DNA of 64,000 nucleotides from JASLDZ01 sp964242625. GTDB lineage: Bacteria > Pseudomonadota > Alphaproteobacteria > Caulobacterales > Caulobacteraceae. Positions 30,123 through 39,158 of this stretch are shown one piece after another (positions within the stretch are counted from its first letter, which is position 1; each line of letters begins with the position of its first letter). The stretch covers positions 20,619-84,618 of the forward strand of contig CAXTAO010000011.1 of NCBI GenBank assembly GCA_964242625.1, written 5' to 3'. The notes under the pieces were generated by a model, which had not been told where the DNA came from, searched no databases, and saw only the letters and a list, made by a program, of their open reading frames with translations. The translations under genes and the position numbers were made by a program.

Positions 30123-30752
30123 GTGATCTCGGCGCTGCACGTGCGGGAGCTCGCGCTCGCGCGCGGCGACCGACGCCTCGTCGAGGGGCTCGACCTCGAC
30201 TTGGCCGCCGGCGAGGCCGTGGTGGTCGAAGGCCCGAACGGCTCGGGCAAGACGAGCCTCCTGCGCGCGGTGGCGGGCCTCATGCGGCCGGAGGCGGGCG
30301 CCGTGACCTTCGACGGGGCCGACGGGGCGTCGCTTGATCCCGAGGAGGCGCGCACCGCCGGCCTGCACCTCCTCGGCCACGCCGACGGCCTGGCGGGCGG
30401 GCGCCGCGGGGCCGACGAGCTCGCCTTTTGGGCGCGCTGGCTGGGCGGCGGGTCGGATGACCTCGCCCGCGCGGCGGACACATTCGACCTCGCGCCGCTC
30501 CTGCCGCTCGAGGTGCGGCGCCTGTCGGCGGGCCAGCGGCGGCGGCTGTCGCTCGCGCGCCTCCTCGCCGCCCCCCGCCCCCTGTGGCTCCTCGACGAGC
30601 CGCTCGCCCCGCTCGACGCCGCCACCCGCGCGCGCTTCGGCGAGGTCCTGGCGGCGCACCTCGCGGGTGGCGGCCTCGTGCTCGCCGCCGCGCACGACCC
30701 GCTCCCTGTCCCGGCGCGGCGGCTGGTGCTCGGCGCGCGCCAGCCCGCGTGA
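30123..30752 (+). CDS. ccmA: heme exporter ATP-binding protein CcmA
   Basis: ABC ATPase for cytochrome c maturation, releasing holo-CcmE. It is 209 aa with Walker A GPNGSGKT (37-44), signature LSAGQ (134-138) and Walker B LWLLDEP (154-160). Start taken as the GTG at 30123; no good Shine-Dalgarno is seen. It is followed with a GTGA overlap by ccmB. Divergent from acnA. Confidence 0.93.
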   Translation: MISALHVRELALARGDRRLVEGLDLDLAAGEAVVVEGPNGSGKTSLLRAVAGLMRPEAGAVTFDGADGASLDPEEARTAGLHLLGHADGLAGGRRGADELAFWARWLGGGSDDLARAADTFDLAPLLPLEVRRLSAGQRRRLSLARLLAAPRPLWLLDEPLAPLDAATRARFGEVLAAHLAGGGLVLAAAHDPLPVPARRLVLGARQPA

Positions 30753-31414
30753 ACGCGCTCGGAGCCTTTGTTCGGCGCGAGCTCGCGACCGCCTGGGGCG
30801 GCGGCGGGGCGGCGCTCTCCGCCGCGGCCTTTCTCGTGGGAGCCGCCGTCCTGATCCCGCTGGGGGCGGGGTCCGAGCCCGCGCGGCTGCGTCCGGCCGC
30901 GGTGGGCGTGGCCTTCGCGGCGCTGGCGCTCGCCGCCCTGCTCTCGCTCGAACGCATGTGGGCGCGCGACTGGGAGGACGGCGCGCTCGACCTGCTGGCG
31001 CTCGGCCCGCTGCCGCTGGAGGCGGTGGCGCTCGTCAAGGCGCTGGCGCAGTGGGCGGCCGTCGGTCTGCCGCTCGCGGCGCTGACGCCCGTCGCCGCCA
31101 CGGCGCTCGGGGCCTCGCCCGCGCTCGCGCCCGTGATGTGGCCCGCCGCCGCCGCCGCCGCCCTGGCCTACAGCTGCACAGGCGGGGTGGGGGCGGCGCT
31201 GGCGCTGGGGGCGCGACGGGGCGGGCTCCTCCTCGCCGTGCTCGTGCTGCCGCTCTACGCCCCGCCGACGATCCTGGGCGCGGGCGCGGTCGCCGCCTAC
31301 GCCGAGGGCCTGCCCTGGCGCGCGCCGCTCCTGCTCGCGGGGGCCTATGCGCTCGCGGTGGCGGCGCTCAGCCCTTTCGCCATGGCCGCCGCCTGCCGCG
31401 CCGCGCTCGACTGA
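30749..31414 (+). CDS. ccmB: heme exporter membrane protein CcmB
   Basis: 221 aa with six predicted membrane helices, partner of CcmA in system I cytochrome c maturation. Family features are the N-terminal FVRRELATAWGGGG and LSLERMWARDWEDGALDLL after the second helix, and LVLPLYAPPTILGAGA. The GTG start overlaps the ccmA stop. ccmC, which usually follows, is absent: the next gene is a DUF1697 protein, so the remaining ccm genes must be elsewhere. The protein is extremely Ala-rich. Confidence 0.93.
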   Translation: MNALGAFVRRELATAWGGGGAALSAAAFLVGAAVLIPLGAGSEPARLRPAAVGVAFAALALAALLSLERMWARDWEDGALDLLALGPLPLEAVALVKALAQWAAVGLPLAALTPVAATALGASPALAPVMWPAAAAAALAYSCTGGVGAALALGARRGGLLLAVLVLPLYAPPTILGAGAVAAYAEGLPWRAPLLLAGAYALAVAALSPFAMAAACRAALD

Positions 31415-31454
31415 GCGGCTTCCGACCGCCGGGGCCCCGCGCTAACTTCGCGCC

Positions 31455-31970
31455 ATGACCACTTATGCGGCGCTCCTGCGCGCGGTGAACGTGGGCGGGA
31501 CGGGCAAGCTCGCCATGGCCGACCTGCGTCGCCTGTGCGCCGAGGCGGGCTTCCGCGCGCCCCGCACCTACATCGCCAGCGGCAACGCCGTGTTCGAGGC
31601 CGACGCGGACGGCGCGGCGGTCAAGCGCGCGCTGGAGGCGGCGCTCCTCGCCCATGCCGGCGCGACCGTCGCCGTGCACGTGCGCACCGGCGAGGAGCTG
31701 GCGGGCGTCGTCACGCGCAATCCGTTCGCCAACCGCTCTCCCAGCCGCACGGTGGCGATATTCCTCGACGCGCCTGCGCCCCCCAACGCGCTGGACGGCG
31801 TCACCGGCCGGCGCGACGAGGAGATCGCCGTCAGCGGCCGCGAGCTCTTCGTCCACTACGGCGAGGGCATGGCCGACTCGCGCCTGAAGATCCCCGCGGC
31901 CGCGCAGGGCACGGCGCGCAACATGAACACCGTGTCCAAGCTCGCCGAATGGACGGCCGCGCCAGCATGA
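31455..31970 (+). CDS. DUF1697 family protein
   Basis: 171 aa. The DUF1697 pattern is clear: TTYAALLRAVNVGGTGKLAMADL at the N-terminus (in two parts), TYIASGNAVFEAD, and the C-terminal SRLKIPAAAQGTARNMNTVSKL. Function is unknown; structures show a ferredoxin-like fold. The start ATG lies 40 bp after ccmB. Its stop overlaps the next gene (ATGA), so it is coupled to the GNAT enzyme. Confidence 0.92.
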   Translation: MTTYAALLRAVNVGGTGKLAMADLRRLCAEAGFRAPRTYIASGNAVFEADADGAAVKRALEAALLAHAGATVAVHVRTGEELAGVVTRNPFANRSPSRTVAIFLDAPAPPNALDGVTGRRDEEIAVSGRELFVHYGEGMADSRLKIPAAAQGTARNMNTVSKLAEWTAAPA

Positions 31971-32488
31971 TCGAGACGCCGCGCCTCACCTTGCGCCCGC
32001 CGACGCCCGACGACTTCGACGCTTTCGCCCTGATGCTGGCGGACCCCGTCGGCATGGCGCCGCTCGGCGGCCCGCAGGACCGCGCCCAGGCCTGGCGCAC
32101 CTTCATGACCTACGCCGGCGCCTGGGCGATGACGGGCGCCACAATGTTCATGGCGGTGGAGAAGGCGACCGGCGAGATCGTCGGCCGCATCGGGCCGTGG
32201 TTCCCGGAAGGCTGGCCGGGGCCGGAGGTGGGCTGGAGCCTCCTCCCCGACCGCTGGGGGCGGGGCCTCGCCACCGAAGGGGCGGCCGCAGCCATCGACT
32301 ACGCCTTCGACGTGCTGGGCTGGACGGAGGTCGTGCACACCATCCAGCCCGGCAACACCGCCTCGATCCGCGTGGCCGAGCGGCTGGGCTCCGGCTACCG
32401 CGGCAAGGCCATGCTGCCCTCGCCGTTCAACCGACCGACCGGCGTATGGGGGCAGAGCCGCGACGACTGGCGCGCCCGCAGGCGTTGA
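31967..32488 (+). CDS. GNAT family N-acetyltransferase (RimJ/RimL-like)
   Basis: 173 aa. The acetyl-CoA pyrophosphate loop is in DRWGRGLATEGAAAAIDYAF, with TPRLTLRPPTPDDFDAF at the N-terminus and the IQPGNTASIRVAERLG stretch typical of the RimJ/RimL subgroup. It may acetylate protein N-termini, small molecules or antibiotics; substrate cannot be inferred. ATG start overlaps the DUF1697 stop. Confidence 0.9.
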   Translation: MIETPRLTLRPPTPDDFDAFALMLADPVGMAPLGGPQDRAQAWRTFMTYAGAWAMTGATMFMAVEKATGEIVGRIGPWFPEGWPGPEVGWSLLPDRWGRGLATEGAAAAIDYAFDVLGWTEVVHTIQPGNTASIRVAERLGSGYRGKAMLPSPFNRPTGVWGQSRDDWRARRR

Positions 32489-32538
32489 AGCGGAGCGGCG
32501 CAGGCGTTACCTGCGCCGCTCGCTCCGGAGATCAGGTC

Positions 32539-33582
32539 ATGGGCTATCGCGTCGCCGTCGTGGGCGCCACCGGCAACGTCGGCCGCGAGATGCTGACGCT
32601 CCTGTCCGAGCTGCAGTTCCCCGTCGACGAGGCCTTCGCCATCGCCTCGCGCACGTCCCGCGGCATCGAGGTCGAGTTCGGCGACCGCACGCTGAAGTGC
32701 GTCGATCTCGAGACCTTCGACTTCTCGCGCGTGGACATCTGTTTCATGAGCGCGGGCGGCGAGGTCTCCAAGGCCTGGGCCGAGAAGATCGGCCGCGCGG
32801 GCGCGATCGTGGTCGACAACTCGTCGGCTTGGCGCATGCATCCGCAGGTGCCGCTGATCGTGCCGGAGGTGAACCCCGACGCGGTGGAGGGCTTCCGCAA
32901 GAAGAATATCATCGCCAACCCCAACTGCTCGACCGCCCAGCTGGTGGTGGCGCTGAAGCCGCTGCATGACGAGGCGCGCATTAAGCGCGTAGTGGTCTCG
33001 ACCTACCAGTCGGTCTCCGGCGCCGGGAAGGCCGCCATGGACGAGCTGTGGGAGCAGACCAAGGGCGTCTTCGTGCTGGGGCCCTCCGAGCCCAAGGTCT
33101 TCACCAAGCAGATGGCCTTCAACGTCATCCCCCACATCGACAGCTTCCTCGACGACGGCTCGACCAAGGAGGAGTGGAAGATGGCGGCGGAGACCAAGAA
33201 AATCCTCGATCCCACGATCAAGCTCACCGCCACCTGCGTGCGCGTGCCGGTGTTCGTGGGCCACTCGGAGGCGGTCAACGTCGAGTTCGAGACCGAGCTC
33301 ACCCCCGACGAGGCGCGCGAGGTGCTGCGGGAGGCTCCGGGCGTGGTGGTCGTCGACAAGCGCGTGGACGGCGGATACGCCACCCCGGTCGAGACCGTGG
33401 GCGAGTTCGGCGTCTACGTCAGCCGGCTGCGCGAGGACCCGACCGTAGAGCACGGGCTGGCGTTCTGGTGCGTGAGCGACAACCTGCGCAAGGGCGCGGC
33501 GCTGAACGCGGTGCAGATCGCCCAGCTCCTGCACGACCGCGGGCTGATCGAGGCGCGCGCGCCTGCGGGGGCCGCGGCCTGA
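32539..33582 (+). CDS. asd: aspartate-semialdehyde dehydrogenase
   Basis: NADP-dependent reduction of aspartyl phosphate, the branch enzyme for Lys/DAP, Met and Thr; 347 aa. The NADP motif is VVGATGNVGREM, the catalytic Cys is in ANPNCSTAQL, and the base His in VGHSEAVN. ATG 32539 has GGAGATC upstream with the right spacing. Feeds thrC and, through DAP, the peptidoglycan genes at the right end. No obvious leader structure. Confidence 0.96.
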   Translation: MGYRVAVVGATGNVGREMLTLLSELQFPVDEAFAIASRTSRGIEVEFGDRTLKCVDLETFDFSRVDICFMSAGGEVSKAWAEKIGRAGAIVVDNSSAWRMHPQVPLIVPEVNPDAVEGFRKKNIIANPNCSTAQLVVALKPLHDEARIKRVVVSTYQSVSGAGKAAMDELWEQTKGVFVLGPSEPKVFTKQMAFNVIPHIDSFLDDGSTKEEWKMAAETKKILDPTIKLTATCVRVPVFVGHSEAVNVEFETELTPDEAREVLREAPGVVVVDKRVDGGYATPVETVGEFGVYVSRLREDPTVEHGLAFWCVSDNLRKGAALNAVQIAQLLHDRGLIEARAPAGAAA

Positions 33583-33596
33583 CGGGGGGGCGACCC

Positions 33597-34541
33597 ATGG
33601 CGGGCCGCCCCGCCCTCGCGCCCTCGGCCGAGGCGCTCACCACCACCGGGTGGGACGGCTACGCCCTCCTCGACAGCGGCGCGGGCTGGAAGCTCGAGCG
33701 CTACGGCCGCTACATCGTGGCCCGGCCCGAGCCGCAGTGCGTGTGGGCGCAGCGCTTGGCGCCCGCGCGGTGGGAGGCGGCGGACGCCACCTTTGACCCG
33801 GCCGCAGGCGAGGGCGACGACGACCAGGGGCGCTGGCGCTATCGCGGCGCGCCAACCGAGCCCTTCCCCATGGCCTGGGGCGCGGCGCGCTTCACCGCGC
33901 GCTTCACGGGCTTCCGCCACCTGGCCGTCTTCCCCGAGCAGGCGGCGAACTGGGCCTGGCTGGACGCCGACGTGCGCGCCGCCGCGGCCGAAGGGGGCGA
34001 GGCCCCGCGAGTGCTCAACCTCTTCGGCTACACCGGCGTGGCGAGCCTCGTCTGCGCCTCGGCGGGGGCGCGGGTGACCCACGTGGACGCCTCCAAGAAG
34101 TCGGTCGGCTGGGCGCGGGAGAACGCCGCGCTCTCCGGCCTCGACCATGCGCCCGTGCGCTGGATCGTGGAGGACGCGCGCCGCTACGTCGCCCGCGAGG
34201 TGAAGCGCGGCTCGCGCTACGAGGGGATCGTGCTCGACCCGCCCAAGTACGGCCGCGGGCCGACCGGCGAGGTGTGGCGGCTGTTCGAGGACCTGCCCGA
34301 GCTCCTGGCCGGCTGCGCCGAGCTCCTGTCCGAGCGGGCGCGCTTTCTCCTCCTCAACGCCTACGCCGCGCGGGTGTCCGGGGTGGCGCTGGCCTCGGCG
34401 CTGGCCGACGCCCTGCCCGCGCGCGGCGGCCGCGTGGACTGGGGCGAGCTCGTCCTGCAGGAGGCCGCGCCCGAGCCCCGCGCCGCCGGCCTGTCGTTCT
34501 ACGCCCGCTGGAGCCCGACCTTCGCGGAGGGGGCCCGGTGA
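33597..34541 (+). CDS. class I SAM-dependent methyltransferase, RlmI/RlmK-like
   Basis: 314 aa. Motif I is VLNLFGYTGVASLVCASAGA, then VTHVDASKKSVGWARENA and the catalytic-type DPPKYGRG. This matches the COG1092 23S rRNA cytosine methyltransferase group, but the N-terminal PUA domain of RlmI is not obvious, so the target RNA is uncertain. ATG 33597 follows a G-rich site 14 bp after asd. Coupled by GTGA to the next RNA methyltransferase, suggesting a shared RNA-modification unit. Confidence 0.88.
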   Translation: MAGRPALAPSAEALTTTGWDGYALLDSGAGWKLERYGRYIVARPEPQCVWAQRLAPARWEAADATFDPAAGEGDDDQGRWRYRGAPTEPFPMAWGAARFTARFTGFRHLAVFPEQAANWAWLDADVRAAAAEGGEAPRVLNLFGYTGVASLVCASAGARVTHVDASKKSVGWARENAALSGLDHAPVRWIVEDARRYVAREVKRGSRYEGIVLDPPKYGRGPTGEVWRLFEDLPELLAGCAELLSERARFLLLNAYAARVSGVALASALADALPARGGRVDWGELVLQEAAPEPRAAGLSFYARWSPTFAEGAR

Positions 34542-35353
34542 GCGCCCCGCCCGGCGCGCAGGTGATCACGAGCCTCGCCAACGAGAAGGTGAAGGCCGCC
34601 CGTGCGCTGCACCTGCGCAAGGACCGCGAGGCGTCTGGCCTGTTCCTGGCGGAGGGGCTGAAGATCGCGGTGGAGGCGATGGAGCTGGGCTTCCCGCCCC
34701 GCGTCGTCATGTTCGGGCCGGAGGGGGCCGACCATCCCCTGCTGCACCGCCTCTGCGCCTACGCCCGCGCCCACGGCGGCGATGTGCTGCAGGTCGGCCG
34801 CGACATCCTCGAGAAGGTCAGCCGCAAGGAGAACCCGCAGACGGTGGTCGCGGTCTTCGCCCAGCGCCTCCTGCCCCTGGCCGAGCTCGACGCGTATCGG
34901 GAGTCGGGGGCGGGCGGGGTCTGGGTGGCGCTGCACCGGGTGCGCGACCCGGGCAACCTCGGCACGATCGTGCGCACCGCCGACGCCGCGGGTTGCGGCG
35001 GGGTGGTGCTGGTAGGCGACTGCTGCGACCCCTTCAGCGTGGAGGCGGTGCGCGCCACCATGGGTTCGATCTTCGCCGTCCCGATCTTCGCGACGACCGA
35101 GGCGGAGTTCCTCGCCTGGCGCGCGGGCTGGCCGGGGTCGGTCGTCGGCACCCTGCTCTCCGCCACCGACGACTTCCGCCGCGCCGACTACCGCCGCCCT
35201 ACCCTCCTCCTCATGGGCAACGAGAGTCACGGCCTCCCGCCCGACATGGCCGCCGCCTGCGACGCCGCGGTGAAAATCCCCATGCGTGGGCGGGCGGACA
35301 GCCTGAACCTCGCGGTCGCCACCGGCGTGATGATCTACGCCGCGACGGGGTGA
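34538..35353 (+). CDS. SpoU/TrmH family RNA 2'-O-methyltransferase
   Basis: 271 aa. The three SPOUT motifs are present: RDPGNLGTIVRTADAAG, LLLMGNESHGLP and IPMRGRADSLNLAVATGV. An N-terminal substrate-binding domain (about 1-105) with SLANEKVKAARALHLRKDRE is typical of rRNA 2'-O-ribose methylases. GTG start overlaps the preceding methyltransferase stop. The exact nucleotide target (23S rRNA versus tRNA) cannot be decided from sequence. Confidence 0.93.
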   Translation: MSAPPGAQVITSLANEKVKAARALHLRKDREASGLFLAEGLKIAVEAMELGFPPRVVMFGPEGADHPLLHRLCAYARAHGGDVLQVGRDILEKVSRKENPQTVVAVFAQRLLPLAELDAYRESGAGGVWVALHRVRDPGNLGTIVRTADAAGCGGVVLVGDCCDPFSVEAVRATMGSIFAVPIFATTEAEFLAWRAGWPGSVVGTLLSATDDFRRADYRRPTLLLMGNESHGLPPDMAAACDAAVKIPMRGRADSLNLAVATGVMIYAATG

Positions 35354-35420
35354 CCTGGAGCTTGTTTTTCTCGCGGAAGGACGCATCCTCCCTGCAGGTG
35401 AGCGACACTCGGAGGCTGTG

Positions 35421-35972
35421 GTGAAACTGCTCTGCATGCTGGTGAGCTTGGCGGTGCTTGGCCTCCCCGCGCTCTCAAGGGCCGCAGTATACGATTTCGC
35501 CTTCTATGACTTGAGCGAAAGCACAACAAACCCTCAGTACCTCTTCAGTATAGACACGTCTACCGGCGTCTATGACAGCTCTTCGGAGCAAACCAACTTT
35601 CAAAATATCAACTTCCAATTTGAGAGCATGCCTCCCAGCGACATGCTCGGTGAGCTTGATCTCACGGGTGGCGCCGGCTTCATTGCAAATGCATATGAGG
35701 ACTCCGGTGTAGAATTTGCACTGATCACGTTTGGAACAGCTGACGACGTCGTCTTCAGCAACGGCGAAGGCTCATCAACGCAGTTCTCCCTCGGTGACTT
35801 CTACGGCTCCGTCCTTCACGGACGGCAAGTCGCGCCCGCAGATCTCCACATCAGCCTCGCCAACGACGCGCCTGCCGCGCCGGAGCCGCAGACCTGGCTG
35901 TTGATGGCGGCGGGCGTTGGATCGGCAGGTTGGGCGCTGCGTCGGGGGCGGGCGCCGGTCGCGCTCGCCTGA
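35421..35972 (+). CDS. PEP-CTERM sorting-domain exported protein
   Basis: 183 aa. A signal peptide (about 1-20, ending SRA) leads a Ser/Thr/Asn-rich body, and the C-terminus is PEPQTWLLMAAGVG, one helix and RRGR, the PEP-CTERM signal processed by exosortase. The GTG at 35421 has GGAGG 5 nt upstream; a GTG one codon earlier is too close. Composition is striking: roughly 45-50% G+C by eye in 35500-35720 against 70% or more around it, with otherwise rare codons, which suggests transfer. No exosortase gene is in the window. The body has no recognised domain. Confidence 0.85.
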   Translation: MKLLCMLVSLAVLGLPALSRAAVYDFAFYDLSESTTNPQYLFSIDTSTGVYDSSSEQTNFQNINFQFESMPPSDMLGELDLTGGAGFIANAYEDSGVEFALITFGTADDVVFSNGEGSSTQFSLGDFYGSVLHGRQVAPADLHISLANDAPAAPEPQTWLLMAAGVGSAGWALRRGRAPVALA

Positions 35973-35991
35973 GGGCGCTCCGAGTCCCGAC

Positions 35992-36021
35992 CTGACGGAC
36001 CACCGCCCCGCGGGCCGTCAG
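35992..36021. terminator. hairpin between convergent genes
   Basis: Outer stem CTGACGG / CCGTCAG encloses a nested CCGC / GCGG stem. It begins 19 nt past the PEP-CTERM gene stop and overlaps the stop of the convergent gene. No U-run. Probably a shared bidirectional terminator. Confidence 0.4.
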
Positions 36022-36473
36022 AACTTGCGTGACTGCGCTTCCAGCCGTTCGCAGTCGCCGTGGAAGGGCATGAGGCCGTCGAGCTCGAAGGCGCCGGTGT
36101 AGCGGTCGATGCGGAAGCTGGGCTTGTTGACGAGGTTGATGCGCAGCCGGCCGCGGATGGCGGCGTCGGTGACCTGCAGGTCGGTGGCCGTCCACCAGCC
36201 GTCGGCGTCGCCGCCGCTGTGCACGCTGGTGACGAGGGCGGCGGGCAGGCGCACGCGCGCCACCCCGTCCTTCAGCTCGACGAGCAGCTGTTCGCGCTGG
36301 GAGCCCTCGCGGTAGCTGGTGGAGATCCGGCCGCTGGCCAGCCAGTTCATCGAGCGCCGTTCCACGCTCCCGGAGCCGTCGCAGCGGAGCCGGAGGGGCC
36401 CGTCCGCGGCGGGCGTCGCCGCCGCGGCGGCCTGCGCCAGGATCGCCGCCGTCAACGCCGCCACCGTCCCCAT
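36018..36473 (-). CDS. secreted hypothetical protein
   Basis: 151 aa with a signal peptide (MGTVAALTAAILAQAAAAA) followed by LRLRCDGSGSVERRSMNW. The pattern of two cysteines (LRCDG and GDCER) and alternating strands suggests a small beta-rich periplasmic domain. I do not recognise a named family. The ATG follows GGGGAGG. It is downstream of and on the same strand as hrpB, 66 bp away, and convergent with the PEP-CTERM gene. Confidence 0.7.
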   Translation of the reverse strand: MGTVAALTAAILAQAAAAATPAADGPLRLRCDGSGSVERRSMNWLASGRISTSYREGSQREQLLVELKDGVARVRLPAALVTSVHSGGDADGWWTATDLQVTDAAIRGRLRINLVNKPSFRIDRYTGAFELDGLMPFHGDCERLEAQSRKF

Positions 36474-36539
36474 GCCCCGACCTCCCCGACGCCCGACGCC
36501 ATCATGACGCGAGCGGAAGGCGGACGGAATGGGCCGGCG

Positions 36540-39056
36540 TCACGTCCGCCGCGGCTTCGCCCGGGTGGTGGGGGGAGCGGCCAGCGGATCCTCCGGCCAG
36601 GGATGGCGGGGGTAGCGGCCGCGCATCTCGGTGCGCACCTCGCGCCATGAGCCGCGCCAGAAGCCCGGAAGGTCGCGGGTGACCTGCACGGGGCGGCGCG
36701 CGGGCGAGAGCAGATGGAGCGCTATGGGCGCACGCCCGCCCGCGACCGTCGGGTGGCGGTCGAGGCCGAAGAGCTCCTGAACGCGCACCTCGGCCGAGGG
36801 CGCCCCCTCGCCCGCGTAGTCGATCACAGCGGTCGCGCCCGCCGGGGTGAGGAGCCGCTCCGGCGCGTCGCGGTCGAGCTGGGCGCGCAGCTCCCACGGC
36901 AGGCGCGTTTCCAGCGCCGCCTGCAGGTCGCCGGGCGCGACCGCCTCCAGCCGGGTGCGGCCGTTCAGCAGGGGAAGGAGCCAGGCCTCGACCGTCTCCA
37001 TGAGCGCCTCGTCGCCGAGCTCGGGCCAGCCGGCGTCCGGCTCCAGCCCGCGCAGGAAGGCCACGCGCGCGCGGAGGCTCGCGGCCCCCTCGCCCCAGGG
37101 CAGGGCGGCGAGACCACGCTCGCGCACCCGGGCGAGGAGGGCGCGGGCGAGCGCCTCGGGGTCGGGCCGCTCCAGCCGCCGCTCGCCCAAGACGAGCGCG
37201 CCCAGCCGCTCGACCCTGCGCGCGGCGACGCGGCCCTCCTCGTCGATCTCGACCCTCTCCTCCGCCGCGATGCGGTCGGCGAACAGGGCGCGCAGCTCGC
37301 TCTCCGCGAGGGGGGCGGCGGTGACGATGCGGTCGCGCGCGCCCGCGGCGGGGGCGAGCTCGCCGACCGCGAGCCAGGGTTCGCGCGCCAGCGGGTCGGC
37401 GGGATCGAGCACGGCCGCACGCCCGCTCACCAGCCGGAACTCGCCGGCGCCCCCCCGCGCCTGCGCGACCCGCTCGGGATAGGCAAGCGCCAGGAGAGCC
37501 CCGTCGCCGGGAGGCTCGGCCCCGGCCTGCGGCGGGGCGCCCGACTGCGCCGCCCGCGCCCATTTAGCCGCCTGGGCGCGGGCGTCGTCGGCGCGGCCGC
37601 CGCGCTCGCGCTCAAGCGACTCCAGCCGCCGCGACAGGTCCGCGCCCGCGCCGCCCAGCCCGCGCTCGCCGAGAAGGGCGGCGATGCGCGCGGCGCGCGG
37701 CCCCGCGCCTCGCCGGGCGCCCTCCAGCAGCATGTGCGCGAGCCGCGGCGCGAGCGGCAGGGCGGCCATGGCGCGTCCGTGCGGGGTCAGCGCCCCCTCC
37801 TCGCCTAGCGCGCCGAGCTCGCCCAGGAGACGGCGCGCCTCGCGGAAGGCGCCCGCGGGCGGCGGGTCGAGGAAGCGCAGCTCGCCGGGATCGCGTGCGC
37901 CCCAGGCGGCCAGCGCCAGCGCCACGCCCGAAAGATCGGCCTCGGCCATCTCCGGCGGATCGGCGGGGAGGAGGCCGCGCGTCTGCGGCTCGTCCCACAG
38001 CCGGTAGCAGCGACCGGGCGCGGTGCGGCCGGCGCGACCGTGGCGCTGGTCGGCGGCGGCGCGGGAGACGCGGACGGTCTCCAGCCGCGTCAGCCCGCTC
38101 GCCGGATCGAAGCGCGGGCGACGCGAGAGCCCGGCGTCGACAACCGCGCGCACCCCCTCCAACGTCAGGCTCGTCTCGGCGATGGCGGTGGCCAGCACCA
38201 CCTTGCGGCGGCCAGGTGGCGCGGGGGCGACCACGCGGTCCTGCTCGGCGGGGGTGAGCGCGCCGTAGAGCGCGTGCACCCCGACCGCCGGGTCGCGCAG
38301 GGTGTTGGCGAGGCGCTCGGCGGTGCGCGCGATCTCCGCCTGGCCGGGCAGGAAGACGAGCACGCCGCCCTCGCCCTCGGAGAGCGCCCGGCGCACCGCG
38401 CGCGCCACGTCGTCCTCCAGCCTGAGGGCGGGGTCGCGGCCGAGGTAGATGGTCTCCACCGGGAAGGCGCGGCCCGCGCTCTCGATCACCGGGCAGCCGC
38501 CGAGGAGCGTGGCCACCCTCGCGCCGTCCAGCGTGGCCGACATGGGCAGGAGCCGGAGGTCCGGCCGCAGCAGCGCCTGGGCGTCCAGCGCAAAGGCGAG
38601 CCCCAGGTCGGCGTCGAGGCTGCGCTCGTGCGCCTCGTCGAAAAGCACGGCCGCCACCCCCTCCAGCGCCGGATCGCCCAGGACGCGGCGGGTGAACACG
38701 CCCTCCGTCACCACCTCGATCCGCGTCCGGGCGGAGACGCGCGCCTCCATCCGCACCCGGTAGCCCACCGTTTCGCCCACCGCCTCGCCGAGGAGCTGCG
38801 CCATGCGGCGCGCGGCGGCGCGGGCGGCGAGGCGGCGCGGCTCCAGCACGAGGATCGCGCCGTCGCCCCGCCACGGGGCGCCGAGCAGCGCAAGCGGCGC
38901 CACGGTTGTCTTGCCCGCGCCGGGCGGGGCGACGAGCACGGCGTTCGGCCCCGCCTGCAACGCCTCGAGAAGAGGGCTCAGCACCGCGCCGATCGGCAGG
39001 TCCGCGCCGGGCAGGGCGGGAGCGCCCGAAGGCGGCGAAGGCGGCGAGAGGGTCAC
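36540..39056 (-). CDS. hrpB: ATP-dependent RNA helicase HrpB (DEAH-box)
   Basis: 838 aa. Walker A APPGAGKT, the DEAH box in LFDEAHERSLDADL, MSATLDG (motif III), QRHGRAGRTAPGRCYRL (motif VI) and a long C-terminal HrpB-type region with LDRHPTVAGGRAPIALHLLSPARRPVQ in two parts. Function in bacteria is poorly known. The start is a GTG at 39056 with a G-rich site before it; a later start near LPIGAVLSPLLEA is possible. Divergent from the permease gene over 102 bp. Confidence 0.95.
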   Translation of the reverse strand: MTLSPPSPPSGAPALPGADLPIGAVLSPLLEALQAGPNAVLVAPPGAGKTTVAPLALLGAPWRGDGAILVLEPRRLAARAAARRMAQLLGEAVGETVGYRVRMEARVSARTRIEVVTEGVFTRRVLGDPALEGVAAVLFDEAHERSLDADLGLAFALDAQALLRPDLRLLPMSATLDGARVATLLGGCPVIESAGRAFPVETIYLGRDPALRLEDDVARAVRRALSEGEGGVLVFLPGQAEIARTAERLANTLRDPAVGVHALYGALTPAEQDRVVAPAPPGRRKVVLATAIAETSLTLEGVRAVVDAGLSRRPRFDPASGLTRLETVRVSRAAADQRHGRAGRTAPGRCYRLWDEPQTRGLLPADPPEMAEADLSGVALALAAWGARDPGELRFLDPPPAGAFREARRLLGELGALGEEGALTPHGRAMAALPLAPRLAHMLLEGARRGAGPRAARIAALLGERGLGGAGADLSRRLESLERERGGRADDARAQAAKWARAAQSGAPPQAGAEPPGDGALLALAYPERVAQARGGAGEFRLVSGRAAVLDPADPLAREPWLAVGELAPAAGARDRIVTAAPLAESELRALFADRIAAEERVEIDEEGRVAARRVERLGALVLGERRLERPDPEALARALLARVRERGLAALPWGEGAASLRARVAFLRGLEPDAGWPELGDEALMETVEAWLLPLLNGRTRLEAVAPGDLQAALETRLPWELRAQLDRDAPERLLTPAGATAVIDYAGEGAPSAEVRVQELFGLDRHPTVAGGRAPIALHLLSPARRPVQVTRDLPGFWRGSWREVRTEMRGRYPRHPWPEDPLAAPPTTRAKPRRT

Positions 39057-39158
39057 GCCCCCCGCTTAGAGCTTGACCCCTCGCGCGCGCGCAAGCCACG
39101 GTGGCGGCCTTGCGCCGATCCCGTCCGGATGCGGAGCGCCCTCTAGGAGAGCCGCCGC

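Noticed and set aside
35360..35372. T-run after the TrmH-family gene
   Set aside because: No hairpin precedes the run, so it is not called as a terminator.
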